Positions 44,300 through 57,062 of a stretch of DNA of 64,000 bases are shown one piece after another; positions within the stretch are counted from its first letter, which is position 1; each line of letters begins with the position of its first letter. A program made the position numbers and the translations under genes. Source of the stretch: Prionailurus bengalensis. Its lineage: Eukaryota; Chordata; Mammalia; Carnivora; Felidae. The stretch spans positions 143,528,566-143,592,565 of the forward strand of contig NC_057345.1 in NCBI RefSeq assembly GCF_016509475.1, read 5' to 3'. The notes beneath the pieces were generated by a model. It ran no database searches, had not been told where the DNA came from, and was given only the letters and a program-made list of their open reading frames with translations.

Positions 44300-45130
44300 T
44301 CACAGAGATTCCTTTAACCTGGCACAAAAGTGAACATTTTCTACGTTATTATTGTATCTTTTTTCTAATTAAAAAAATCCCCTTTGCCTATTTCTTTATT
44401 GGGCTTCATTGTTTTTCTTATGCATAAGCTCTTTGTATAAGAGGTTAGAGGTCAGCTAAATTTTTTTGGGAAGGGCCAAACAGTTATTATTTTAGGCTTT
44501 GTGGGCCATGCAGTTTCTGTCCCAACTACTCAGCCCTGCCATCGTAGGGTAAAAGCAGCCCCAGACAATAGGCAAGTGAGTAAGTGTGGCTGTTCTCCAA
44601 TGTGGCCACTGAAATGGGGATTTCATATAGTTTTTACATGTCCTGAAATCTTCCTCTTGATTTTTTTCAACCACTTAGCTCGCAGATTGTGCAAAAATGG
44701 GGAGAAGGCTGGATTTGGCTTCTGGGTCACAGTGTGCCAACCCCTGTAACAGATAACTGATTTAATTGTTGACTGTCTTTCCCACTTCTCTTTTTAGAGC
44801 AACATTTTAGACTTGCGGAAGTTTAACCTTCCTACATAATCAAAAAATTTAAATTTTGATCATTTTTGTCATTTTAAAATTTAGGATGTCCTTGCTCAAG
44901 ATTGAATCCAAAAATCTACAACTTGACTTTAGTTTTGGAAACTTATTTTTTAGAGAATTAACTTTTACTCATCTGGAATTTATTTTGGTGTATAGTTGGA
45001 TCTGGAGGTCTAAATTTATTTTTTTCCAAGTAGCAAACCACGAGTGGATCATTTTTGAATACTCCTTATTAGTATTGGGTTCCCAGTGCTGCTTTGGAGG
45101 CTTTCAATCTCAGCCTTGCACCATGATAAT
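44300..45130 (-). mobile_element. Old L1 fossil split by a hAT element
   Basis: The left part (CCCTTTGCCTATTTCTTTATTGGGCTTC...CTTTGTATAAGA, 44380-44441) and right part (AACTTTTACTCATCTGGAATTTATTTTGGTG, 44958-44988, then TTTTTTTCCAAGTAGC) resemble successive parts of L1 ORF2 in antisense. The hAT element 44446-44746 lies between. Very diverged. Confidence 0.5.
44446..44746 (+). mobile_element. hAT-Charlie-type element, 301 bp
   Basis: GAAGGGCCAAACAGTTATTATTTTAGGCTTTGTGGGCC, CAGTTTCTGTCCCAACTACTCAG and the end GCCAACCCCTG are the signature of a common mammalian hAT element. Flanking 8-mers TAAGAGGT (44438-44445) and TAACAGAT (44747-44754) agree at six of eight positions. Confidence 0.8.
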
Positions 45131-47341
45131 GCCCCCACTTTTCACTTCTGTGCAAGAAGTATGGCACCAGCCTGTGACATCAGTTCCGCTTCTTGGCTTG
45201 TCTGTTTCCATTTCAGCTTTATAGGACAGTCCGTTGGAACCTTTGTAGGCATAGTAGATACATATGGAAGTAGTTCTCTAAAAAAAGGCTTGTTTTATGT
45301 ACACAAATATTAATGAAGCATGACAACCTGATCTACACTAAGAAATATGCAGTTCGGTTAATAGTTTATATTACAAATGTTGTTTTTTTGCCTTTGGGAA
45401 ATAATGTATTTTAAATCTATCATCCATCCATCCGTCTGTCCATCTATCCATGTGTCCATCTGTCCGTCTAGCTATCATAGGTTTACCCTGTAAGGTTTGG
45501 CAGGAATTACCTTTTATGTAGTGGTTATAGGTGTGCTGAAGTGACTTGAAATACAAATCGAGGATGAGTGTAAACCCATTTTACTGAGATTTACAAAGCT
45601 AAATACGCGGGAATGGTGTGTTTACTCTTGAGAATTAAAACGTGCCTGTTCTCAGTTTAGTTGACTATGAAGAATAGATACAATTTTTTATTTTCTGATA
45701 GTAACAAGTTAGTCCTGCTGAACCAGAATGTTGTTAGAGTGTCATTGATGAATTTCACTTTGTGTTCTCACAAAGCTATACTTTTTACAAAATCTTGAAG
45801 ATTTCTTTCTAATTCTTTGGTTCACGGAGGAAAGACCGTGCTGCAGAAGCCCTCCTCCGATGAGACTGTATTTGCAGTTAGAGGGTTCTTTCAGGCTCAG
45901 GAATGTCTGTATGTTCAAGCAGGTTGCCATGGTGCTGTGTCACTCGAGGTGGCCAACCCCACATGAGAGTTAGAGATGAGTAGTTCTTGGGATACAGATT
46001 ATGGAAAGTACAACTCGCCAAGATGTTCTAGGCAAGAGGTTGGATGAAATGTCTTAATCCAAAGAGGAAGAGTTATGTTCCAAGGTGCCTTGGGTTTAAA
46101 TGAGATTCATTGCTTGATTATTCCCCAGATGGGCTGTTAGCTTCGCTTAGGAAACTAGTTCCAATTTTGTGTCTGCAGTGGTCCTCATGTACCATCTGGA
46201 CTGGTCTCTTAAAATTAAAAGTTATGTTCGATATGATCTTTGGATTTGAAATTTGAAACCTGTTTTTGTGTTTACCCGGACTACAATGAAATAGTTGGAA
46301 TTTTTGTTCAACATCCCCCACTCTGTATGAATTTGGAGAAAAGTAGGAATGAGGGAAAAATCAACAGGTTCAGATAAAATGAGAGGGCAGTGTGGAAATC
46401 TCCTTGAATTCCTGTTTATAAGCCAAATTTATTTTTATAAGCCTTTAACAGAAGACAGCATGTTCTTATTTGGATAATTTGCCCAGGCTTTGTCCTCCTT
46501 TTTCATCTGTGCTTCAACCAAATACTCAACTGTGAGATGAATAGGAAAAATGAATTCGAGAAGTAACAAAACAAAACAAAAACACCTTGTTTTTTCTCAA
46601 TGTAAAAGCAGAACAGTCATGTGGACGCTTGTGTTTTTAGTAATTCTCATGAGCTGCTGTCTTTCGACAGTCAGAAAGTTGTTGTTGAAGCATATTTGTC
46701 ACTACAGAGAGTAAGTGGGATTTTGAAGCCTTTAATGTGGTTCTGTAAATGTAAGCCTTGTTGTTTAATCAGGGCATTGCTGCAGAAATGAACTGTGCCT
46801 GCATTTCTCTCTCTTTCTCATTTCATTCGGTGTCTTAGATCTAGACTAAGCATTTGAACAGCCACCGCTAAGTATTTCCACATTGGAAAACTAGAAGAAC
46901 TTGGCTGGATATAGTTCTGATTTTCACGGGAGGGAATTATTTTTCCTTTTTCTGCTTTAGAAGTCATATGCTATATACTTGCTATTAGGGCTGAACTGGC
47001 TTGAAAAGTCAAACAGGAATGAGTCTAGCTACTAAATTTAGAGAAGGGATTCATAATTTCTTGACTTTATACAGTGGACAGTATTGTCATTGACTGTTTC
47101 ATTGTTTCGCTGCTTGCCAAATCTAGAGTGAAATCCAAAGCTGTTGCTCAGCCCTCTGTGGCTCTGGTAATTCATTTCTCCGTGTCCTGCTCATTGCTGC
47201 AGATGACTTGTCACCAAGGGTCCTGGCTTAGTGGCTCCTGCTGTGGGCAAATTTCTTTATTTCAGAATTCACACATTGTCTTATCCCCCCTACCCAAACT
47301 AACAAGTATGTTTTTACTTAGGGCAGGCTTGAAAGTTCGAG
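45131..47341. other. Long unassigned interval
   Basis: 2.2 kb with only the CATC-type array (45415-45478). Frames of 61-75 codons show no domain. A 127-codon plus frame (47074-47457) starts here but ends within the next SINE through a poly-T stretch. Confidence 0.45.
45415..45478 (+). repeat. Degenerate CATC/TGTC tetranucleotide array
   Basis: CATCCATCCATCCGTCTGTC-like units with many substitutions over about 64 bp. Confidence 0.9.
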
Positions 47342-47354
47342 TGTCATCATTTTC

Positions 47355-47576
47355 TTTTTTTCCTTTTTTTTTTTTTTTCCTCCCACACTTTTTTTTTCTT
47401 TTTAAATTTTGGGTGGGGGGTGAAGAGGGACAGAGGGAAAGAGAGCAAGAATCTTAAGCAGGGTCCACACTCAGTGTGGAGCCCCATGCAGGGCTCCATC
47501 CCATGACCCTGGGATCATGACCTGAGCCAAAATCCAAGAATTGAATGCTCAATCGACTGAGCCACCCACGTGCCCC
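47355..47576 (-). mobile_element. CAN SINE with TSD
   Basis: Older minus-strand copy with T-rich tail at 47355-47406. The TSD TGTCATCATTTTC (47342-47354) recurs from 47577 with a small insertion. Head complement GAGCCACCCACGTGCCCC. Confidence 0.95.
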
Positions 47577-47640
47577 TGTCATCCACATTTTCTAAGCCTC
47601 TTTTCAAGTATAGCTAAGCAAGATTTAAAATAGCTGGGAA

Positions 47641-47775
47641 GGGGTGCCTGGCTGGCTGAGTCCATAGAGCATGTGACTCGTGATCTCAGGGTTGTAAGTT
47701 AGATTCCTGATCTCAAGATTATAAATTTGAACCCCATGTTGGGTGTAGAGATTACTTAAAAAATAAAATCTTAAA
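47641..47775 (+). mobile_element. Old-type CAN SINE with perfect TSD
   Basis: Starts GGGGTGCCTGGCTGGCTGAG and ends GTTGGGTGTAGAGATTACTT then AAAATAAAATCTT, an older carnivore SINE type without the CT-rich segment. The TSD AAAATAGCTGGGAA is perfect (47627-47640 and 47776-47789). Head-to-head with the preceding SINE. Confidence 0.96.
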
Positions 47776-47789
47776 AAAATAGCTGGGAA

Positions 47790-48884
47790 ATTACTTTTTG
47801 TATTATTTTTTCTTTATTCTCATGTGACCTTTCCACTTACCATTTAGAGCAACAGTTGTCAGAGCATTACCTACATTGCATCATTTTAAGAAACTGTGTT
47901 CCCCCATTTGCACACTACCCCCATCACTATTTCTGAAGTTCTCTAAATGCCTGTCTCGCTTAAGGAATCATAAGACCGTAGAGATGAAGTGCACTTGGCT
48001 TGTCGTTCCGTATTCCATGAATTTGTAGACTAAATATATTATTCTTTCTGTGGCTCATCCAGAAGACGTCGTCATCTTTTAAAATTGCAATTAGCATTGT
48101 TGTAAAATTGGCCAATGGAAGATGATATATTAAGGTTATGTATGTTTTGGATTTAATGTTGCTTTACTTAAGGATGTTAGAGTTGACCTAATCCTGCTTC
48201 ACCTGGGATATGCAGGAAGGAAAATTGAGAATATATTTTTTAAAAATAGTTAAATTATAAATGGAAGAATTTGGTAACTGGGTTTGAAGAATTTTGTTTA
48301 AAGTCACAAGCACAGATGGTTCACCTGGATAATTTGCAAGGAAACCAGATGGGCAGAATGCAGGGGGAGATTTAGGGAAATAGTCTGGATAATTCAGCTC
48401 CTTCCTCTTTCACTATCTGTGTCACTTAGAATAAATTGAGTTTTTTTGCATGTCAGAATTACCTGCTTGAATTGTATGTGAACTTTCCAGAGTAAACATC
48501 AAAAGGGAGAAGTTTAATTTTCCAGTATGACATAAGAAAATAAATAAACTGAGGTGTGCTGGGGAAAGTGGTGGAGCACTTACAGGCTGTGAACCTCTGG
48601 TGATTTCCTGGCCATGTCTTGCAGCTTATAGTTTCCTTGTCCTTCCTTCCTCTCCCTGTTTCTCCTTTGCCTCCTTCTATTACTGCTTCCATTTATCAGT
48701 GTAAGGTCTTGGGAGAAAATACAACATCTGTAAATTTCTGATTCCTTGTGGTCCTTCCCTGAGAGCTGATAGAAAATCTCAGCCTATTTGTTCTCTAGCC
48801 ATGAACTTGCCAGGGGGAGCCTGGTATTTATTCATTGTTGTATCCCAGGGCTACATGAATGGGGAGAACTGCACTTTATAGAGG
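47790..48884. other. Unassigned DNA
   Basis: About 1.1 kb. A 77-codon minus frame (48459-48692) has no domain. Confidence 0.45.
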
Positions 48885-49095
48885 CAGTGGGCTGAGGGGA
48901 AGGAACATAACATTTGTAGTCAGATTAGTTCTCTGACTTTGGGCAAAATGCTTAATTTCTCTGATCCTTATCTGTAAATCAGGAATAATACCTAATTCAG
49001 AGAGATGAGGGAACTACAAGTTACATAGGGGGTAAAGAAAGTACTTTATATATTGTGGGTTGCACATGGTGGACCCTCAAAAAACGCTAATTTCT
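48885..49095 (+). mobile_element. MIR SINE fossil
   Basis: TCTGACTTTGGGCAAAATGCTTAATTTCTCTGATCC and TATCTGTAAATCAGGAATAATACC form a clear sense MIR core. GTGGACCCTCAAAAAACGCTAA is its 3' end. Confidence 0.85.
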
Positions 49096-49204
49096 TTCTT
49101 GCTAGGCCTTAATAATTGTCCTCTTGGATGGCTGAATTAACATTCAGGTGGTGGTTTTTGAGCAATTAAAATGTAAGACTTTGAGCATTAAGAGAGGGAT
49201 AAAA

Positions 49205-49400
49205 CATAAATGATAGGTAGCAGGTAGCATTTGGGTGCACAGGCACTGTTTTAAGCCATGGACGCATTTTCTCAAGTTTAATCTACTCTGCATGACTGAG
49301 ATATGCATCATTATTATCCCCGGTTTCTGGATGAAGAAAGAACATGGAGAATTAATTTACTTGAGGCAAGCAGCAAGTAAGTGGTGAGTTCGGCTGAGGC
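49205..49400 (-). mobile_element. MIR SINE fossil
   Basis: CATTATTATCCCCGGTTTCTGGATGAAGAAAG and TTACTTGAGGCAAGCAGCAAGTAAGTGGTGAG read as antisense MIR. With the sense MIR 110 bp upstream it forms an old inverted pair. Confidence 0.75.
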
Positions 49401-49444
49401 AAAAAGATAAACTAATGAATATAATACGAGGCACAATATGGCAC

Positions 49445-50545
49445 TTACTCTAAAAAAGTGAATCATCTGCAAAATGAAAAGATAACCTACCAAAGGGGAG
49501 AAAATATTTGCAAATCCGATATCTGACAAGGGCTTAATATCCAAAATAAATAAAGAACTCAGTAGCAAAACCCCCAAACAATTCAGTTAAAATTGAGCAG
49601 ATGATCTGGATAGATGATCTGAATAGAAAAAATAGATTTTTTTCAAAGAAGATCTGTATAGCTGGTCAATTGGTACATGAAAAGATGTTCAACATCACTG
49701 ATCATCAGGGAAATGTGACCTAAGCCACAACGAGATACCACCTTACAGCTTTTAGAATAGCTGGTATCAAAAAGACAGTTAACCGTGTTGGTGAGGATGT
49801 GGAGAAACAGGAACCCTCTTACACTGTTTGTGGAATGTAAATTGGTGCAGCCATTACAGAAAACAGTATGGAGATTCCTCAGAAATTTAAAGATGGAACC
49901 ACCATCTTGTGTGTATTTATCTAAAGAAGGTGAAATGCTAACTCGAAAAAAGTACATGCACCCTCATGTTCACTGCAATACATTCATTGCAATAGCCAGG
50001 ATATGGAAACCACCTAAGCGTCCATCATTGGATGAATGGATAAAGAAGATATGGTGTGTGTATGCACACACACATAATGGAATATTACTCAGCCATAAAA
50101 AGGATATCATGGCATTTGCAACCATATGGATAGACCTTGAGGGCATGCCAAGTGGAACAAGTCAGAGAAAGACAAATAGTGTATAATCTCTTAAAGGGGA
50201 ATTAAAAAAGAAACGAAACTAGTAAATACAGAGAACAAACCGGTGGTTGCAGGGGTGGGGGCATGGGCAAGAATGGGTGAAAGGGATTAAGATGTACAAG
50301 CTTCCAGTTATAAAGAAGTCATGGGGATGTAATGTACAGCATTGGTGACTTCAGGTAATATTGTATGTACATTTGAAAGTTAAGAAAGTAGGTCTTACAA
50401 GTTCATATCACAAGAAAAATATTTTATAGCTATGTGTAATAATGGATTTAACAAGATTTACTGTGATGATCATTTCACAAAATATATAAATATCGAATCA
50501 TTATGTTGTACACCTGAAACTAATGTGTGTCAATTCGGTCTCAAA
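49445..50545 (+). mobile_element. L1 LINE 3' end (L1M type)
   Basis: Sense L1 from GATAACCTACCAAAGGGGAG through the ORF2 C-terminus (RPSLDEWIKKIWCVYAHTHN in the frame at 49785-50186) to the 3' UTR with TTATGTTGTACACCTGAAACTAATGTG. The reading frame is broken elsewhere and the 5' part is missing, so the copy is inactive. Confidence 0.93.
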
Positions 50546-51039
50546 GTGAAAATGACCAATGATTGAAAAGAGAAGACCATTTTTTCTTTGGCGTGGGTGG
50601 GAAAATGAGGAAGGGCTTTAGGGAGAAACTATCATTTCAGGTGGGTACAGAATGTGTGGGTGTATTGTGGAGAAGTAGAGATGGGGCCAAGGAGGGAAGA
50701 AAGTGATGGTCACAGAAGTAGGAAAGCTTGGGAAGTGCCCGGGAGCAGCAGACTAGCTGACTGAGGAATACTGAATGTGTGATAACCAATCCCAGAAGCA
50801 GCCCCTGGGGCTTGGGGGCAAGGCTTCCCTTGCCTGTGTTGTGGCAGTGGTGGGGGCTGAACATTGACAGAAGTCCAATCTGAAGCCAGGTGACTATACC
50901 AAAGAAAAGTTGTGGAAGTGAAGGGCAGAGAAGTAGAAAGTGGCAGAACACTTGAGCGTTGAGGACATGAGTGAGAATGTTTGAAGTAGTAATTGTAAGG
51001 GGAGCCTAGAGAATTCTCTGAGCCAACAGTAGTCTCCAC
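50546..51039. other. Unassigned DNA
   Basis: Two overlapping minus frames (104 and 140 codons, 50637-51132) occur in a purine-rich plus strand and share bases in different phases. No domain is recognised. Confidence 0.45.
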
Positions 51040-51050
51040 TGTCTTTTTAC

Positions 51051-51247
51051 TCTTTTTTATTTTTAAATGCTTATTTTTGAGAAAACGCAAGCAGGAGAGG
51101 GGCATAGAGCAAGAGGGAGACAGAGGATACAAAGCGAGCTCCGTGCTGGCAGTGGCGAGCTTGATGCAGGGCTCAAACTCAAAAACCTTGAGATTATGAC
51201 CTGAGCCAAAGTCAGATGCTCAACCGACTGAGCCACCCAGGTGCCCC
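51051..51247 (-). mobile_element. Felid CAN SINE, diverged
   Basis: Minus-strand copy, complete head complement GAGCCACCCAGGTGCCCC at right, with a changed centre (GTGCTGGCAGTGGCGAGCTTG). TGTCTTTTTA occurs on both sides but a few bases off the right end. Confidence 0.95.
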
Positions 51248-52198
51248 TTATATGTGTCTTTTTAATAGGTGCTGGTGATTCTGGACACGGGTGGGTGCAA
51301 CTTATTAAATGTTATCTTTGAAGTACTGACCACCAGTAGGAGACCAGAGGTTTGAAAGGTAACTTGGAAACCTCGAATCCCAAATACCAGTGTCCAGTTC
51401 AGAGTGGAAGAATCTAATAGGTTGTTGAATGGTTTTTGGGGGGTGGGAAGGGGGACATAGTGTCAAAATGGGGATTATGCTCGAGGAAGATGGATTTGAT
51501 GTTTGTATGGGGATGCTTTGACTTTTTTTGAAAGGACCTTTAAGTTGGGTGCCTTTACATCTGGAAGTGGAATTCATAATTCTTTGCAATTGATTTGATT
51601 GGACAGTGGGAGATGAGGAAGGAGTAAAAAAAAAAGAAAATGACTGTTTTTAATCGTTGCTTCATTTAATAGTTACTTGCATGAATTCTATGTGGTAGAC
51701 CGAGTGCTAGGTCCTGGATATGTGGTGCTAAGCAACTGTGTATGTGTGGATCGGTGGGGAGGGATAGAGTGAAAAGTGGCTCTTTCCAGGTTTAAACCTG
51801 GGTTTGGGGAAAGTGGTGTAACATTTACTGAAGCAGGGCAGGTAATGAGGAGTTGGCTCCAAGGTCCTGATGATGACTTTTCTCTCAATGAGTTGATTTG
51901 CTATGATTGACCTCAGACTCATCAATTGTGAAATTAGACCTCTTGTGCAGAGGCTGGACATGGCCATGGATGGAGAGTGGATCAGAAAACAAGGGTCATG
52001 TAGAGATGCAAGGGAAGAGGGCAGAAGACAAGACCTTGAGAGCAAGGCTTAAACTTCAGGGGATGGAAGGGAGAAGCTGCAAGGAGGATTGAGGAGGAAT
52101 CTGTGTAACTTACATTTTCCTACATGGACTTTTTGAAAAGCAGTTTTCAAGGTCTTTTAGTTTGTTTTGTTTTTGTTTTGTTTCATTTTGTTTTAGGG
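51248..52198. other. Unassigned DNA with a short L2-like trace
   Basis: TGTGGTAGACCGAGTGCTAGGTCCTGG (about 51691-51717) hints at an antisense L2 end. Otherwise no element. A 105-codon minus frame (51728-52045) has no domain. Confidence 0.4.
52158..52196 (+). repeat. (TTTTG)n simple repeat
   Basis: T-rich array with G every four to five bases just before the MER20-like element. Confidence 0.85.
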
Positions 52199-52206
52199 CT
52201 TTAGAA

Positions 52207-52426
52207 CAAGGTTTCTTAACCTCAACACTGTCTTGGCATTTTGGGCCAGATAATTTGTGCTGTGGGGCTGTCCTGTGAATTGGAGGATGTTGGCGGTGTC
52301 TCTGGCCTCTACACACTAGGTGCCAGTGGGTATTCCTTCCTCCTCCCACTTGTGACAATCAAAAATGTCTGCAGACCTAGCCCTGTGTGCCCTGGGAACA
52401 GAGTCACCTGTATTTGAGAATCACTG
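52207..52426 (-). mobile_element. MER20-like hAT element, exact ends
   Basis: 220 bp from CAAGGTTTCTTAACCTC to TTTGAGAATCACTG, with TTTTGGGCCAGATAATTTGTGC, CTCTACACACTAGGTGCCAG and GTGACAATCAAAAATGTCTGCAGAC inside. It is flanked by perfect 8-bp TSDs CTTTAGAA (52199-52206 and 52427-52434), the TSD length of hAT transposases. The length fits the MER20 family (about 219 bp). Non-autonomous with no coding capacity. The family name is from memory. Confidence 0.88.
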
Positions 52427-52434
52427 CTTTAGAA

Positions 52435-53884
52435 GTGATGATTTTGTCATTGTCTCTAATTTTTTTTCATGTCTTGCCCTCCCAGACCACAGCCAGAGCG
52501 GAATTATGGGGCAATGACAACAAAAGGCTTGAACCTTTATTTGGATGCAAGTGTTTTGTGACTCGGTTCCCTAGAAAGTTAGAGGGGAAAGCATTGGAAG
52601 TTGCACTGGGAAGCTGGTTCCTTACAATGGAGGCACAGACTTGTAGGACTCTTTGCTTTCAGCTCTTCAGTATGTCTGGGCCCGTGACACGACTGCGCTT
52701 CCAGACATCAGAGAGGAATGGAATGGGGGACTTTAGCTTTGGAAGTTTGGGGAATTTATCACTTTTAAAAGGATTATTATTTCACAGAAGTCCCTGTGTA
52801 GTTCTTCAGTGTTTTTAGGAAAAAACCATGCATTTTAAATGTGTCCTAGCAAAAAAAACATAGATATGTGTGTCCTGATAAAGTTCCCTTAAAATTCACA
52901 TTGAACATTTCCCTCTTCCCTCCACCAAATAAATTGACATGAGAAGTGTATACAGTTCCAGTGGTTTCTCTGTAACCAGCACAATGCCTTTTCATTTAGT
53001 AGATGAACTGAATGGAAATCCTGGCTGTCTGTTAGGCTGGAGGGCTTCTTCCCTTTTGATCTTGAAAGAGGAAAGAGAAGTGCTGGGAGACAAAAAGCAT
53101 TAGCTTAAATCTGTGCAAGATATCAAAGACCAAGCTCGTGACTATGTCTGTAGCATCTACGCTTTCACTTGAAACTTTTATTTTCAGGTGGCCTATGGAT
53201 TTCGGTGTGCTTGTTAGGTCAGCAGATGGGGGGAGGGTATGGAATCAGGATGTTCCTCCCCTTCCTTGGAGTTCTCCAAGTGCTCCCCTCATGCCTTTGA
53301 ACCTCAAATTGATTTCTGACAGGTGCTTGCTGAAAAAGTGGTTGCTGTTACCCGTTCGGTTTCCTGAGCTATTCATGGAGCTGGAGACATTGTCAGGAAA
53401 GAGAAGCACACAGAAAAAGAACTATTTCTAAGTAGTTTCAGTTTTGTGTTTAATCCCTCTAGAAGCCCGCAAATGCCAAGAGTTGGTTCTCATTTATAAA
53501 TAGTGGTGAAACAAAAGCAAAGAGATGTGAATGCATGTGCTCTTACTCAGAGGGCGGGGCTAAGAAACCTAAGCAGGTTTTTGGGGAGCAGGTCTGGGGA
53601 TCTGTTCTGTCTTTGAAAAGTACAGAAAGTGTCCATTTCACTTCTGATCACTGAATAAGATTGGGACTATCCCCTGAGTGTGGCCCAGCTGTTAACAGAA
53701 GCAAATGCAGCCCCCAACAGAGTTTTTTGCCTTCAAGACCTTGGGTGGTGGTTACTAGTCCCCAAAAATAGTAGTGAGGGGTAGGAAGTGGTGAGGGAAG
53801 ATAGGCAGTTGCCGCTGAAGTGAATCTGGCCAGATCTGTCCATCTGTTCCCTTTTACACCCTGCCCTCTCATTCCCTCCTCTTT
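52435..53884. other. Unassigned interval
   Basis: The 143-codon plus frame 52387-52818 begins inside the MER20-like element, so its start cannot be an ancestral gene start. The remainder lacks a recognised domain, as does the 97-codon plus frame at 53138-53431. Confidence 0.45.
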
Positions 53885-54905
<1,021 letters not shown>

Positions 54906-55074
54906 TTCTGCACAGCGTGTAGTAGTGACAGGTTATGTTTTGGTCTCATCTCAGCCGAACGGTTTCCCTCATCTTGTGATTGTTTTCTCTAAAACAAATG
55001 TACCACAAGTCTTTAGCAAATAGAATTGTAAAAATCAGATGAACTGAAATGTTTTCAGTCAAACTAAAAAGCTC

Positions 55075-56158
55075 TGCTTTACAGCAAAGAGAAACCAACA
55101 AATTTAAAGGCAGCCAACTGAATGGGAGAAGATGTTTGCAAATAATATATCAGATAGGGGTTAATAGCCCCAAAATATAAAAATAACTCCTACCGCTCAA
55201 TACGTAAAACCCCCAAATCCAATTAAAAAATGGACAGAGGTCTTGAATGGACATTTTTTCCAAAGAAGACCAACAGATGGTCTATTAGACATTTAAAAAA
55301 GATGTTCAATGTCACTAATCATCGGGGAAATGCAGATCAAAACCACAATGAGATACCACCTCACACCTGTCAGAATGGCTAGTGTGAAAAAAACAAGAAA
55401 TAATGAGTATTGGTGAGGATGTGGAGAAAAGGGAACCCGCATGCACCATTGGTGAGAATGTAAATTCATACAGCCACTATGGAAAACAGTGTGGAGGTTC
55501 CTCAAAAAAATTAAAAATAGAAATACCATATGATCCAGCAATTACCCTTTTGGGTATTTACCCGAGGAAAACAAAACCATTAATTTGAAAAAACACATGC
55601 ATCCCTATGTTTATTGCAGCTTTACTTACAATAGCCAAGATAGGGGAGCAACCTAAATGTCCATCAATAAGTGGGTAAAAAAGATGTGATAGGTCTACAA
55701 AGTGGAAAATTACTCAACCATAAAAAATGAGATCTTGCCACTTGTGACATGGAGGGAACTGCAGGGTGTTCTGCTAAGTGAAGTAAGTCAGACTGAAAAA
55801 GGCAAACACCATATGATTTCACCCACATGTGGAATCTAAGGAACAAAGTTAACAACAACAAAAACCAGACTCCTAAACACAGAACAAACTGGTGGTGGCC
55901 AGAGGGGAAGGGGATGGGGGATGGACAAAATAGGTGACAGGGTTTAAGTATAAACTTCCAGGTATAAAATCAATAATTGATGAGGATGAAACGCACAGCA
56001 TGGGGAACATAGTACTATTGTAATAACTTTTACAGTGGTACGTGGTAACTACACGTGTGGTGGTAAGCATCTCACAATGCGTATAATAGTTGTATCACTA
56101 TAGTATGCCTGGAACTTAGAATCTTGTATGACAACTATACTTCAATTAAAACCTGTAA
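55075..56158 (+). mobile_element. L1 LINE 3' end (L1M type)
   Basis: Sense L1: GGGAGAAGATGTTTGCAAATAATATATCAG near 55126, the ORF2 C-terminal region (IEIPYDPAITLLGIYPRKT in the frame at 55403-55588), the ACACCATATGATTTCACCCACATGTGG region, then a 3' UTR ending TATACTTCAATTAAAACC. 5'-truncated with broken frames. Confidence 0.93.
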
Positions 56159-56865
56159 AAGGGACGTGGAACTTCAGCATGTTATGAGGCTCTGCCTATT
56201 TTTTGACTTTGAAACACATCTTTAGGATTCTATCTTGGGTCTTCCCACAGCTCCAATATGTGCCTTTTGAATGAACCAGAGCTCATTCTGTGAATGCAAC
56301 TCCTATATTGCATTGTCAGCTGTCTGACCAATTTAATGTATATCGGTTAACAAGTTTTTGCTTTCCTACAGAAACATTTTGGGTTAAGGTAATTTTCTTG
56401 TGTCCCCCTCCCCACATACAGGATAGCATTGGCTCACAAGTACTGACATCTACAGAGAAGCAACTTATGGAGAAAGTAGACACCAAACTGAGTGTAAATA
56501 TGAAAAACAATGAGGGAACATAAATAAGCTTTCTGGTTACTGTCATCTCTTCTTTCTTCCTATTACCTCAACCCTTAAAATGATCTTTATCGTAATCAAG
56601 TACTTGTGTCGTTAGGTTGCCAGTAATGGATGGATGAATGAGTGAATGCATGCTGGGAACCATGCAGAATTCTGATTTGGGAAGGGATTCAAAAGCTTTA
56701 TCTTTTGGATAATTCATCTGAAAGATTTTGTAGACTCTAAATGGTGAATGTGGTGGTGGCATTAAACACAGCAAAGGGGGAATGGAAAACCTTATTTACA
56801 TTGTTAAAATGTAAAATGGGGATTTGGGATGTGGTCAGCCGCAGTCCTAGAGGAAGCACAGGAAG
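56159..56865. other. Unassigned DNA
   Basis: Overlapping 77-codon plus and 76-codon minus frames at 56290-56546 show no domain. No repeat is recognised. Confidence 0.45.
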
Positions 56866-56880
56866 AGATTTGTAACTTTT

Positions 56881-57062
56881 AATGTTTATTTATTTTGAGA
56901 GAGAGCATGTGAAGGTGGGAGGAGTAGGGAGAGATAGAGAGAGAGAGAGAGAGAGAGAATCCAAGGCAGGCTCCACGCTGTCTGTGTAGACGAGCTGTGA
57001 GATCATGACCTGAGCCAAAATCAAGAACCAGAAGTTTACCAACTGAGCTACCCAAATGCCCC
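56881..57062 (-). mobile_element. CAN SINE with TSD and GA run
   Basis: Minus-strand copy with a (GA)n run at 56936-56958 in place of the CT-rich complement. AGATTTGTAACTTTT (56866-56880) recurs as AGATCTGTACTTTT (57063-57076). The central body is deleted. Confidence 0.95.

Noticed and set aside
45371..45556. 61-codon minus frame with aspartate-glycine-tryptophan-methionine repeats
   Set aside because: It translates the degenerate CATC-type tetranucleotide array.
47074..47457. 127-codon plus frame
   Set aside because: It reads through a poly-T tail into an antisense SINE. Its end is repeat sequence.
49785..50186. 133-codon plus frame as a gene
   Set aside because: It translates the ORF2 C-terminal part of a truncated L1.
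52387..52818. 143-codon plus frame
   Set aside because: It starts inside the MER20-like transposon and shows no domain, so a genuine start and function are unlikely.
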